Assembly (NCBI GenBank): GCA_027451445.1 | Contig: DAIDJG010000420.1 | Coordinates: forward strand, 1 to 64,000 | From: Singulisphaera sp. | Lineage (GTDB): Bacteria > Planctomycetota > Planctomycetia > Isosphaerales > Isosphaeraceae | Length of the DNA: 64,000 nucleotides | Direction: 5' to 3' | Shown here: piece after piece, positions 21,152 to 29,823 of the stretch | Layout: every line of letters begins with the position of its first letter | How positions within the stretch are numbered: the first letter of the stretch is position 1 | Translations under genes and position numbers: made by a program | The notes under the pieces: generated by a model | The model's input: the letters and a program-made list of their open reading frames with translations, nothing else | What the model was told of the DNA's origin: nothing | The model's database searches: none

Positions 21152-22825
21152 TCACCGCGTCTTTTGAATGGGCAGGTCGTTGGTCGCGGCGCGTTCGCCG
21201 ACGCTCTCTCGCCGCGCGGCCCAATCGATCGCGTTGCGCAGCAACCGATTGAACGCCGGAATCTTGAAATCCTCAATTTGTCCGAGCGACGTGTAGAAGA
21301 CCCGGTTCTTCGAAGCCGGCACGTTTGTCCACGCTATCGGCTCGGCGTCGTGCTCGGGGATCGATCCCAGCAGCAGCGGTGTAGCCGAAGTCGCGAGCGG
21401 GCTCACCTTGTACAACGAACCGTGCCCGACCAGTTCGCTGGTTTGCACGCCTTTGAGGAGGCTCGTCGTCTCAGGATCTTTCGCCAGCGTGACCATCACC
21501 GCGGGACCATCGCCGTAGTGCCCGTGATAGTTGCCGCCGAGGACCTCGGCGTCGAATTGCTCCCACGCGTCGTGGCCCGAGGGCAACGCCCCCTTGGCAC
21601 GAGGCGCAAAGGCGTGGCTCGCCGTCCGCAATCCGACCACCGACTTACCGGCGGCCACAAACCGGCGCATCGCGTCGAGCTGTTCCTTAGGCAAGATGCG
21701 CCGGCGCACGCTGACGACCGCGACTTCGGCGGTGTCGAGAATCTTCATGCCAGGAAGTTCGTTGAGATTTCCCTCATCACCCAAAATATAGCTGAGCAGA
21801 TAGTCTTTCGTGAGCTGCGTCGAGGCAAAAATCGGCAGCGTGACTTCCGTCTTGTACTCATCCTCAGCGATCACAAACGCCACATGCGGCCGCGCGTCGT
21901 CCTTGAACCGGAACGGCGTATCGCCCAGAAGCTGGTCACTCGTGATGCTCGGCGCGACGAACTTCTCGACGTGCTCGATCATCAAATCGGTGCCGGCGAA
22001 GTGGCTCACATATGGTGCCCGCTTGGGGTTATACATCGTGTCGGTCATGTCGCGCATGAGGACGACGTGCTTCCCGTTCTTCGCCATCTGCCGCAATCCA
22101 AAGGGCCGGCCGAGCACGCACATATTCAGGTGAACGCCCAGGAGCACGACATTTTTGATTCCGCGCTCTTCGAGGATGCTCCAGATCTCTTCGCCGTTGT
22201 CGCTGATATAGTCCGAGTCGGCGATCGTCAGCAGGTTGGTTTGTGACTTCCAGGGTGCACGCGGGTTCCGCCCCATCGCGGTCAACTTCGCGGCCCACTC
22301 CTCGTGCTCCTTCAGGTCATCGTCTTCCCCGCCGTCAGACTGATCGATCGGATAGGTTCCCTTTTCTTCCGAGGGAATGCTCTTGCACCAGAGTGCGATC
22401 TCCTTGGGAAGCGCTTTAGAGCGAGCGGTGTCGCTGGCATGCTTTCGAGCGGGGTGATCTTTATAGGCGTCCATGCAACTGCTCGGCGCGTGAATGATGA
22501 TCGCACCCTGAGCCCGAGCGGTCTTGAGCACGCGGTCCATTCTGGGAGCCATTTCGGTGCCGCGCAGGACCGCGTTCTTGCAATGGTGGAGGTCCCACAT
22601 ATCGCAGACGATGATCGCGGTCTCCCCGGTCTTCCAGGTTTCCGGCTTTTCAATCACGCGATAGACGCCGCTGCCTTTTTCGGTCTCCACGCGGGACCGG
22701 AGGCGAAGGGAAAGCTCGCGATTGTCATCGGCCCACCCGGCGCGGGGCGCGAGCGCCAATACGGCCAGCAGCGTCCAGGTGCCGATCCGGATCGTTTTTC
22801 GTTGTTCCCACCCGTGTCGGTTCAT
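21152..22825 (-). CDS. Isochorismatase-family cysteine hydrolase fused to ThuA-like domain
   Basis: N-terminal ETAIIVCDMWDLHHCKNA...VVLLGVHLNMCVLGRPFGLRQM; C-terminal ILPKEQLDAMRRFVAAGKSVVGLRTASHAF...GGNYHGHYGDGP. Confidence 0.8.
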   Translation of the reverse strand: MNRHGWEQRKTIRIGTWTLLAVLALAPRAGWADDNRELSLRLRSRVETEKGSGVYRVIEKPETWKTGETAIIVCDMWDLHHCKNAVLRGTEMAPRMDRVLKTARAQGAIIIHAPSSCMDAYKDHPARKHASDTARSKALPKEIALWCKSIPSEEKGTYPIDQSDGGEDDDLKEHEEWAAKLTAMGRNPRAPWKSQTNLLTIADSDYISDNGEEIWSILEERGIKNVVLLGVHLNMCVLGRPFGLRQMAKNGKHVVLMRDMTDTMYNPKRAPYVSHFAGTDLMIEHVEKFVAPSITSDQLLGDTPFRFKDDARPHVAFVIAEDEYKTEVTLPIFASTQLTKDYLLSYILGDEGNLNELPGMKILDTAEVAVVSVRRRILPKEQLDAMRRFVAAGKSVVGLRTASHAFAPRAKGALPSGHDAWEQFDAEVLGGNYHGHYGDGPAVMVTLAKDPETTSLLKGVQTSELVGHGSLYKVSPLATSATPLLLGSIPEHDAEPIAWTNVPASKNRVFYTSLGQIEDFKIPAFNRLLRNAIDWAARRESVGERAATNDLPIQKTR

Positions 22826-23076
22826 CGTCTTCCCCCGCGGCTGCACCGCGATGTTGGGCGCGGTCGATAGCCCATGAGTCTGTCGCGAGATTTCCAGTCG
22901 TCCCAGCCAACTCCACATCAATGAGAACGCGACCCAGGCCGATTGGAAAGAGGGGAGCTTCCCATCGCCTGGGTTTTCCGGGAGACCACGCCAATCCGCG
23001 GGTCCGCTTGCGTTTCGTGTGCGAGGCGATCAAACTGGGTGCTGAAAAACGCCTGATCGCCCCGGAGCCCACCCCA

Positions 23077-23976
23077 ATGGACCTGCCTCGCCTTCACGGG
23101 ATCGTCCCGCCTCTGCCGACGCCGCTCAATCACGATGAAACCATCGACATCGCCACCTTCAAGCGTCTGGTCGACTTCCAGATCAAGGCGGGCGTTCACG
23201 GCCTCTGGGTCCTCGGCACGACGGCCCGGTTCGACCTGATCCCGGACGCTCGCCAGCGCTCGATCGCTCAGGCCGCCGTCGAGGCGGCGGCGGGGCGCGT
23301 GCCACTGGTATTGAACGTCTCCGACATGGGGACGGAGCGGACCCTGGCGCGGGCGAAGATGTTCGACGAACTCCCGTACGACTACTACGCCGCGCTGCCG
23401 CCCTGGTATCAGCCCATGACCGCGGCGGAAGTGACCGATTTCTTCCACGCCCTCGCCGACCGGCTCGCGCGGCCCTTGGTGATTTACAACGCCCCCTGGA
23501 TTTGCAACCAGCTCAGCTTCGACCACCTCCGACGCCTTGCCGACCACCCCCGAATCGTCGGCTGCAAGGATGTGTGCCCCAGCCTGAGCCGCACGCTCGA
23601 CTGGCCGGTGGCCGAGCGCCGTCGGCAGGGTTTCAGCTACTTGCACGGAACTGACCAGATTGGCCTGTCGACCGAGTTGACCTCGGACGGTTTCGTAACG
23701 AGCCTGGCCAACCCGTTCCCCGAGCTTGCCGTCGCGCTCTGGGACGCCGCACGTGCGCACGACGCTGCTGCGGCCTTCCGTCTGCAATCGCAGTTTTCAA
23801 GACTAGCTCGGGTCACCGGTTTCGGGCCCATGCTCGCCTGTCTGGAATCCGCTTGCCGGCACAGAGGCCTGCTCGAACGAATGCTCCCCGCGCCGCTCCG
23901 GTCGCTCGATGACGCAACGCACCGCCGAGTGGCCGCGGTCATCGATGAAGTCGGCGCAGTCCCGAGTGCGGGTTGA
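23077..23976 (+). CDS. Dihydrodipicolinate synthase family protein
   Basis: MDLPRLHGIVPPLPTPLNHDETIDIATFKRLVDFQIKAGVHGLWVLGTT; LVIYNAPW; GCKDVCPS. Confidence 0.88.
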   Translation: MDLPRLHGIVPPLPTPLNHDETIDIATFKRLVDFQIKAGVHGLWVLGTTARFDLIPDARQRSIAQAAVEAAAGRVPLVLNVSDMGTERTLARAKMFDELPYDYYAALPPWYQPMTAAEVTDFFHALADRLARPLVIYNAPWICNQLSFDHLRRLADHPRIVGCKDVCPSLSRTLDWPVAERRRQGFSYLHGTDQIGLSTELTSDGFVTSLANPFPELAVALWDAARAHDAAAAFRLQSQFSRLARVTGFGPMLACLESACRHRGLLERMLPAPLRSLDDATHRRVAAVIDEVGAVPSAG

Positions 23977-24002
23977 TTCACTCGGGACGAGGGTGCTCCG
24001 GG

Positions 24003-24821
24003 TCACTTCCGCTCTCGAAGCTGTTTCGCGACGTACTTGGCCGTCTCATCGCCGATGACGTGATAGCCGGCCAGGTTGGGATGCCGGTCACCGTACCAAC
24101 CCGGTAAGTCGCCGAAGTGGGCGTCGAGCCGATTGTCCATCACCACGACCTGGTTTCCACGTACGAATGCCTTGACCCAGCCTCGGTGCTTCTCCGGGAT
24201 TTTTTCCAACGGATAGCGGCGGTAATTGAGCATATTGGCGCCGTGTTCGAGCTCTGCGGCATACCTTGTGTAGACATCGAACACCGGGAGTTTCTCGTCG
24301 GAGCCCACCTGCCGGATCAAGGCGTTCACTTTGTCATCCTTCTGCTGCCCCATGTACGGGATGATCGTCGTGGGCACGAGGACCGCCCCCGGGAAGTCCT
24401 TGCGCAAGCGGGCAAGGAGCTCGGCGTAATCCTTCGTGAAGTTTGCGTCGAAATCTTTGCGTTTGTTTAGATCGTTGATCCCGTAGCGGATCAGAATGTA
24501 GTCAACTTTCTTGAGCGGCACGATATCACGGTCGTAACGCCCGGATTCGAGCAACCCCTGGACGTACTCGCCGTCGCGCCCTTGATTGATGACCTCCGTT
24601 GCGGGGAGATCGGTCTCGGCGGCGAGCAGTTCCCGGATGACGTCCTCAAGGAACATTCCCTGGGGATCGGTCTGACGACAGACACTGCCGATGCACGTGC
24701 TATCGCCGAGCAAGAGGATCCGCACCCGAGTGGGCGGCTCGGCTTGGACCGACGTGGGCCGAAGCCCGATCAATCCCCACATCAGGACGAGATACGAAAA
24801 GCGTCGAAGCATCGGAGCCAT
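24003..24821 (-). CDS. SGNH/GDSL-type hydrolase (secreted)
   Basis: RILLLGDSTCIGSV, INQGRDGEYVQG, YILIRYGINDLNKR. Confidence 0.85.
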   Translation of the reverse strand: MAPMLRRFSYLVLMWGLIGLRPTSVQAEPPTRVRILLLGDSTCIGSVCRQTDPQGMFLEDVIRELLAAETDLPATEVINQGRDGEYVQGLLESGRYDRDIVPLKKVDYILIRYGINDLNKRKDFDANFTKDYAELLARLRKDFPGAVLVPTTIIPYMGQQKDDKVNALIRQVGSDEKLPVFDVYTRYAAELEHGANMLNYRRYPLEKIPEKHRGWVKAFVRGNQVVVMDNRLDAHFGDLPGWYGDRHPNLAGYHVIGDETAKYVAKQLRERK

Positions 24822-24959
24822 ACTCCCCAGCCTAAGAACTGCGGTGTTCAAGGAGCGTTCAGGGTCCCAGTTTCGCTGGCGGCCTTTCCGGACGCAAGCG
24901 GCCGATGCCTGACGCCGTCGCGGAACACTCGGGGTGCTCCCATGGTGGAGGCGAAAACG

Positions 24960-24984
24960 AAAAAACCCCGGCGTTGCACCAGGG
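24960..24984 (-). terminator. Rho-independent terminator, downstream of the original host tRNA-Arg 3' end
   Basis: Minus strand: ccctgg-tgcaacg-ccgggg followed by a T-run. Confidence 0.65.
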
Positions 24985-24997
24985 CTGGTCGTTTGGG

Positions 24998-25045
<48 letters not shown>

Positions 25046-25167
25046 GAATCGGGGCACTGAACACAAGCACCTGTGTCGCTGAAGTCTCTTTACTGCCAAC
25101 GACTTACGTCTATCAGAGGTTGCGGATACCAAAGCATAATAGTCGCGATTTTGGTGGAATTCAAGAC

Positions 25168-25191
25168 GTAGAACGACAGTTAGAACGACAG
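25168..25191 (+). repeat. Two tandem 12-bp putative integrase arm-type sites (left)
   Basis: gtagaacgacag ttagaacgacag. Confidence 0.7.
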
Positions 25192-25279
25192 CGATCAACG
25201 TTTACTTCTGAGTAAAAAGGCGGCGGCAGGCAACGTTTGAGCGCTTGACATCCGTCGATGTCTCGGTGATACTTCGTTC

Positions 25280-25352
25280 AGCGCGGTAGAGCAGTTGGCG
25301 GCTCGCTGGGCTCATAACCCGGAGGTCGGCGGTTCGAGTCCGCCCCGCGTCA
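25280..25352 (+). tRNA. Phage-borne initiator-like tRNA-Met (CAT)
   Basis: Cloverleaf: AGCGCGG TA GAGC AGTTGGCG GCTC G CTGGG CTCATAA CCCGG AGGTC GGCGG TTCGAGT CCGCC CCGCGTC A. Unpaired 1:72, A11:T24, GGG/CCC anticodon stem base. Confidence 0.85.
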
Positions 25353-25547
25353 CTCTTTTTCGCACGCTTAAAACCTTTTCGAACCGTGAACCCGGCGCGA
25401 CGGATTCTGTTGGCGAAGAACCCTGATGTGTTGCTCTTGCCTATTGCGTTGAATAGCCAACAGCGAGCGATGCCACCCCGATGTCTGCATGAGGTTCTCG
25501 CAAAGTTAATCGCAGGTCTTTAGCCGTTCGAAAGTTACGCGGCTGCC

Positions 25548-25655
25548 CTTTCCGCGACCTCACCGTCGCGGCCCCATTGAAGCTCGCCGCCAAAGCGATC
25601 GTCCCGGCCGCAATAGAGACTTTCCGCGACCTCACCGTCGCGGCCCCATTGAAGC
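25548..25655 (+). CRISPR. Mini-CRISPR array: two identical 36-bp repeats, one 36-bp spacer, no cas genes in window
   Basis: Repeat CTTTCCGCGACCTCACCGTCGCGGCCCCATTGAAGC at 25548-25583 and 25620-25655; internal CCGCGAC/GTCGCGG stem; 3' ATTGAAGC resembles the ATTGAAAC crRNA handle. Spacer TCGCCGCCAAAGCGATCGTCCCGGCCGCAATAGAGA. Confidence 0.85.
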
Positions 25656-25664
25656 CACACACAT

Positions 25665-25700
25665 CGCCCGGTTCCTCGCAAGAGGGCCGGGCGGTGTTGT
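25665..25700 (+). terminator. Hairpin terminator just after the CRISPR array
   Basis: CGCCCGG-TT-CCTC-GCAA-GAGG-G-CCGGGCG then gtgttgtt. Confidence 0.6.
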
Positions 25701-26212
25701 TATGATCGGCCGCCCTTCAACCCATCGTCCGGCGGGTCGTATTTCGTTCCGCGCTCGACGGGTCGCTTCGCAAGGTCCGCTTCTGTTGGGTGCCCGATCA
25801 GCTTCGCTTTCCCGCTTCGGTCACACCCCAAACAGTACGTCCCGGCCGAGAGCTGTTTCAGGTGCTGACAGAACCGGCACACCCACTCGCCGAGGGCCTC
25901 GTCCCACAACCATAGGGACTCGGCCCCGGACCATGTCGGCGACTGACCGAGGAACAAGTCGAATCCGAGCCGAGGGCCTTCCCACGGATTACCGGGGCCG
26001 CCCCAGATTTCCTCTTGGGCGGCGGCGATCGACTCCCTCGAGTCCGGGTTGTGCAGGAGTCGCTCCTTGAGCTTCGGCTCGCGAGCGGTAAGCGCCTTGA
26101 GTACCCGCGGACTCACCTCGATGGCCCAACGATCCTCCTCGACTTCAACCCAGCGAGCGCCCTGGTCGTCGTCGACCCACTTCACGAACCGACGTTGGAC
26201 GTGCATTTTCAT
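25700..26212 (-). CDS. Zinc-ribbon hypothetical protein (phage cargo)
   Basis: CRFCQHLKQLSAGTYCLGC; start MKMHVQRRFVKWVDDDQGARWVEVEEDRWAIEV. Confidence 0.65.
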   Translation of the reverse strand: MKMHVQRRFVKWVDDDQGARWVEVEEDRWAIEVSPRVLKALTAREPKLKERLLHNPDSRESIAAAQEEIWGGPGNPWEGPRLGFDLFLGQSPTWSGAESLWLWDEALGEWVCRFCQHLKQLSAGTYCLGCDRSGKAKLIGHPTEADLAKRPVERGTKYDPPDDGLKGGRS

Positions 26213-26276
26213 GCCCCTCGCACGCACTCTCGCTCTCGGCCATGACGTGCCAAGTGGCCGCACAAGAGATTTTTTT

Positions 26277-26305
26277 AGTATAATCAAGCGATACACTTGC
26301 AGCAA
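26277..26305 (-). promoter_or_regulatory. Putative sigma70 promoter for the zinc-ribbon gene
   Basis: Minus strand TTGCTG-N17-TATACT. Confidence 0.5.
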
Positions 26306-26385
26306 GCAAATGGACACAGTGACCGCGCGTCGACTACAAAGGGGTGAGGGGCAAGATTTCGCCGACGACGTCGCCGACGAGAACC

Positions 26386-26568
26386 ATGCAAGCCGTCAAT
26401 GCCGACCGAACCGCAGATATGAAACGCGCCATCGTGCACCTGAAGAACCTCGGGTGGAAACGCCCGGAGCTCTTGCGCGTGCTGCGTTTATCCGACCGGA
26501 CGCTGCGGCGCCATGAGTCGGCAATCCGACAGACCCGCAAAACTGTCATGGGGGGCAACGACGAGTGA
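26386..26568 (+). CDS. Small helix-turn-helix-like protein
   Basis: DRTADMKRAIVHLKNLGWKRPELLRVLRLSDRTLRRHESAIRQ. Confidence 0.55.
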   Translation: MQAVNADRTADMKRAIVHLKNLGWKRPELLRVLRLSDRTLRRHESAIRQTRKTVMGGNDE

Positions 26569-26795
26569 TCGGCTGGTTTCTCGACCTGATGTTCAAGCTC
26601 GGGCTGCTGAGCGTGTGGCACGCGTTCACGTCGCTCTTTTACCGTCCGTCGTTCTGGTGTCACCGGCACTGCTATGACTCGGGCTGGCGACATGGGGCCG
26701 TTACTGGAGTCGAGCTGGTGCTGGCGCTCCTGATGGTGCGGGCGCTTGGCGTCTTCGTCGTCCGTCAGCTCGCGAGGCGGTTCGATGCTGAGTAA
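26565..26795 (+). CDS. Small membrane protein
   Basis: Hydrophobic ORF overlapping the upstream stop codon (GTGA). Confidence 0.55.
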   Translation: MIGWFLDLMFKLGLLSVWHAFTSLFYRPSFWCHRHCYDSGWRHGAVTGVELVLALLMVRALGVFVVRQLARRFDAE

Positions 26796-27165
26796 GTTCT
26801 TCGGCGGTCTGCTCGCGTTGCTCGTCGCGGCCGGGTTCGTGTCGGTGCTGGCCGCCAACGTACAGCTTGCGACCGAACTCAACACCGTCCGCGCCGACCT
26901 GGTCGAGGCGAAGGAAGCGGCGTCGTTCTGGTCGCACGACTATCACCACATCATTGCACGCGACGGGTGGCAGGCGGCCACGTTCGACGCGGGGCGGCAT
27001 TGGTACTACGTCACGACCAACGTGCGTCTCGGTCGGCCGACTCCGCGCGAACGGGAAATGATCGTCGTGGGCGAGGTCCGCGACACCGCCGGCCTGGCCG
27101 TCATCGCGGACCTGTCACAGCGCAACGGCTGGACGCGCAAGCCAACTGGGGAGCTACCGAAGTGA
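26785..27165 (+). CDS. Membrane-anchored small protein
   Basis: MLSKFFGGLLALLVAAGFVSVLAANVQLATELNTVRADLVEAKEAASFWSHDYHH. Confidence 0.6.
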   Translation: MLSKFFGGLLALLVAAGFVSVLAANVQLATELNTVRADLVEAKEAASFWSHDYHHIIARDGWQAATFDAGRHWYYVTTNVRLGRPTPREREMIVVGEVRDTAGLAVIADLSQRNGWTRKPTGELPK

Positions 27166-27977
27166 AACGGACCATCACTTTCGTCGTGCTGACGCTGCTC
27201 GGGTCGATCCGTGTTTCTGGGCAGGATATCCCGCAAGGCAAGCGCGAACTCGAGGTCGACGCGCCGGCGTACGGTGGTGTCCGCGCCTCCAGTCCGATCG
27301 CCGACGCCAACCGGATCCAGAACGAAGGCGGCTCCGATGGCGCTGGCCTCTGTGTGATCGCGTCCCTCGTTCAGAACGGCCAACAGCAAGGCGTTCCCAT
27401 GTGCCAGGGCGGGAAGGACTCCGCGCTCTGGCGGTACGCGAAATCGCGGCCAGGTGGCTACTCGCCCGGCAAGCTCGAGGCGGCACTCGATGCGATCGAT
27501 CCTGATGAGAAGTGGTTCTCGTACCTCGGGACCGACTTGAACGTCCTGCGATCTGTGCTGGCCATGGGCTATCCCGTGGGGATTACCTACTCGTGGGGCG
27601 ATGTTTACGGGCGGCGGATTCACCACATGGTTAGTGGTGAGAATGACACGAGCGGGTATGCGATGGTGGCGGACAATAACCGGTCCGCGCCTCCCTTCGT
27701 GAATACCCCGAAACACACGGTCATGACTCAGGCCGAGTTCGAGGCGAGAGCCTTCGACGGTGGTCAATACTGGCTGTTCGGGTGGACGCGCAAGCCTGCC
27801 GTCGTCGAGGGCCTGTCAGTCTCTCCTCGCATCGTCAGCGCGATGGTCATCTTCTGGGGCGGACTACTCTCGGTCGTTCAGGCCCTGACGCACGCGAAGA
27901 GCGTGGCCGATGCCGGAGCGTTCGCACACAAGACGTACAAGGCCGTTAACGCGCGGCGGATCGGAGTGACCTCATGA
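27162..27977 (+). CDS. Secreted papain-fold/C39-like cysteine peptidase domain protein with C-terminal hydrophobic segment
   Basis: Signal peptide; GAGLCVIASLVQNGQQQGV (Cys), RRIHHMVSGEN (His), AMVADNNRSAP (Asp/Asn). Confidence 0.6.
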   Translation: MKRTITFVVLTLLGSIRVSGQDIPQGKRELEVDAPAYGGVRASSPIADANRIQNEGGSDGAGLCVIASLVQNGQQQGVPMCQGGKDSALWRYAKSRPGGYSPGKLEAALDAIDPDEKWFSYLGTDLNVLRSVLAMGYPVGITYSWGDVYGRRIHHMVSGENDTSGYAMVADNNRSAPPFVNTPKHTVMTQAEFEARAFDGGQYWLFGWTRKPAVVEGLSVSPRIVSAMVIFWGGLLSVVQALTHAKSVADAGAFAHKTYKAVNARRIGVTS

Positions 27978-28186
27978 AAGCCGTTGGAATCGCGTTTGGC
28001 CTCCTGTTCGTGTTGCTCCTGGGGATCGTCGTTGGGCTCAACATCGACGCCGCGCGTCCCAAGGTCGTCGTGCCGATCCCAGCAAGGCCGAAGTGCCCGA
28101 ACCGGCGCTGTCCGAATCACCAGCACCTCGATAGTCCCTCGCCGGGCTGTCTGCGGTGTAGTGTCCTGTCCCTTCTTCCGGGGTAA
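27974..28186 (+). CDS. Single-TM small protein with Cys-rich tail
   Basis: MKAVGIAFGLLFVLLLGIVVGLNIDAA...CPNRRCPNHQHLDSPSPGCLRC; 4-nt overlap with upstream gene. Confidence 0.5.
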   Translation: MKAVGIAFGLLFVLLLGIVVGLNIDAARPKVVVPIPARPKCPNRRCPNHQHLDSPSPGCLRCSVLSLLPG

Positions 28187-28191
28187 CTGTC

Positions 28192-28749
28192 ATGCGAAGC
28201 ATCTTGCCGTTTCTCTTGCTGGCCTCGCTCGGGGCCGGCCCGCCGTCTCCTGTGCCGCCGGCTCCCGGGCGGCAATTGCTCGATGGGCAGTTCGGGGGCC
28301 AAGTGGTCAAGGTCTGGGGTTGGTCGATCGTCGATGGGTACGGGCGGCGATCGGTTGGGTATTACCCACACGAGAATGCGCACCTGTACGCTGCCAAGCC
28401 GGCCAAGCCCGCGGCCGACAACTACCCGAACTATGGGCTAAACCTCCAAGAGATTCATGGTCAACCGAGTGGTACGGTCATCTCCAACGACTTGAAGTTT
28501 GAAAGGGAGCTGCGCGAGCGTACGACGAACGTTCCGATCATGAACCGGGACGGGCAGACGATCCGCGCGGGTCCAACGCTCGAAAGCGCACCGATCCTCG
28601 GCGGCCGGACTCCGATCCCGGAAGTTCAGGCGGTGAGTACCTTCGCGCTCGATCCATCTTGGGGGTGGGTCGTTGGTTCGTTTTGGGTTGTGGCTGCTGT
28701 GCTCGGGCTGGTCGGCTTCTCGAAGCGTAGGCACCTTCAGAAAGGGTAA
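28192..28749 (+). CDS. Secreted/membrane protein with LPXTG-like C-terminal layout (TM then RKR)
   Basis: Signal peptide, C-terminal WGWVVGSFWVVAAVLGLVGFSKRRHLQKG. Confidence 0.5.
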   Translation: MRSILPFLLLASLGAGPPSPVPPAPGRQLLDGQFGGQVVKVWGWSIVDGYGRRSVGYYPHENAHLYAAKPAKPAADNYPNYGLNLQEIHGQPSGTVISNDLKFERELRERTTNVPIMNRDGQTIRAGPTLESAPILGGRTPIPEVQAVSTFALDPSWGWVVGSFWVVAAVLGLVGFSKRRHLQKG

Positions 28750-28757
28750 GTCCCGCC

Positions 28758-29069
28758 GTGGAACCCGCAACGATCCTTTGGTTCTTCCTGGGAGCGGTTG
28801 GATTGGCGCTCTGCGTCTGGGCGCTGGTGTATGCGTTCGGTGGTAACAAGCCGATCGTGTCCATCTCTCCTGCCGGCGGACCGCTGAAGTCGGTCGCTCG
28901 CGCCTTCATGGATGAGACCGACGAGTCGGCCAAGGACCTGGCTGCTGAAGAGCATCAAGCCGAGGAGATTCGTCGGAAGGCGGACCTCTTCAAGCAACAG
29001 CATTTCGGGGCAGGACGCTCCGACCCAAAAGCCCCCAGTTCCAGCGCTCCAAGCTCGGCCCCTGGCTGA
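28758..29069 (+). CDS. Single-TM hypothetical protein
   Basis: MEPATILWFFLGAVGLALCVWALVYAFGG. Confidence 0.5.
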   Translation: MEPATILWFFLGAVGLALCVWALVYAFGGNKPIVSISPAGGPLKSVARAFMDETDESAKDLAAEEHQAEEIRRKADLFKQQHFGAGRSDPKAPSSSAPSSAPG

Positions 29070-29101
29070 TCTGGCGCAAGCACTCGAAAGGGTAACGACT
29101 C

Positions 29102-29464
29102 ATGCGATGGAAGGTTGGCCCCTCGTTCGGACGACAGACGCTCAAGGCTCCGCCGGCGCCTCCGTCCCCTCCGCCGAAGCTCGACGTCGACGTATCGGCG
29201 GGTCCGATCACGAACGACATCGCGACAATCAACGTGCCGGCCTACGACCTGGGCACGCACAACCACTTGATGGAAGTGCGCGTTTACGTCGTGCTGGTCG
29301 GGCAACCGGTCCCCTCGGACGCGGACGGCTACATCACCAGCGCCTACCCGTTCGGGTCGGGCGATGTCTCGGCCTCACAAGTGGCCGCAAGCTACAACGT
29401 GGCGCTGCCCGCCGTGGCGGATGGCGATTACTTCGTGCAGGTCATCTTGGGGTTTGACGCATGA
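29102..29464 (+). CDS. Hypothetical beta-rich protein
   Basis: Proline-rich start then ITNDIATINVPAYDLGTHNHLMEVRVYVVLVGQPVPSD... Confidence 0.45.
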   Translation: MRWKVGPSFGRQTLKAPPAPPSPPPKLDVDVSAGPITNDIATINVPAYDLGTHNHLMEVRVYVVLVGQPVPSDADGYITSAYPFGSGDVSASQVAASYNVALPAVADGDYFVQVILGFDA

Positions 29465-29823
29465 GCGCGGGAAGCAACGCACCGGCGGCGCCGGCTCCCA
29501 AGCCGTTCTTGAACCGGGTCGCGAATGGATTTGGGCAGGCCCTGGGGACGGTGGGCAAGGTGCTGGGTGAGATCGGCTCGGAAGTCAAAGCCGGCTGGAG
29601 CTCCGTCGCTCCGGCGGTCGAGGCGGAAGCCAAGGTGATCGGCGGCCAGTTGCTCAAGGCTGAAGAGCAGGCCCTCGCGCCTGAGATCACGGCGGCGGTA
29701 ACTGCGGCGGTGGCGGCCGAGGCGCCGGCCCTGGCTCCGATCGCGGGGACGGTGGCCAGTGAGGTTGTGCAGCTCGGGGAACGTGTGGCCGAGGGTGTGG
29801 TCGATGGAGCAGCCAAGTCATGA
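29461..29823 (+). CDS. Alanine-rich hypothetical protein
   Basis: ATGA overlap with upstream gene; amphipathic Ala/Glu-rich sequence. Confidence 0.5.
   Translation: MSAGSNAPAAPAPKPFLNRVANGFGQALGTVGKVLGEIGSEVKAGWSSVAPAVEAEAKVIGGQLLKAEEQALAPEITAAVTAAVAAEAPALAPIAGTVASEVVQLGERVAEGVVDGAAKS

Noticed and set aside
25441-25662. 73-aa minus-strand ORF with repeated FNGAATVRSRK
   Set aside because: It is the translation of the two CRISPR repeats, not a gene.
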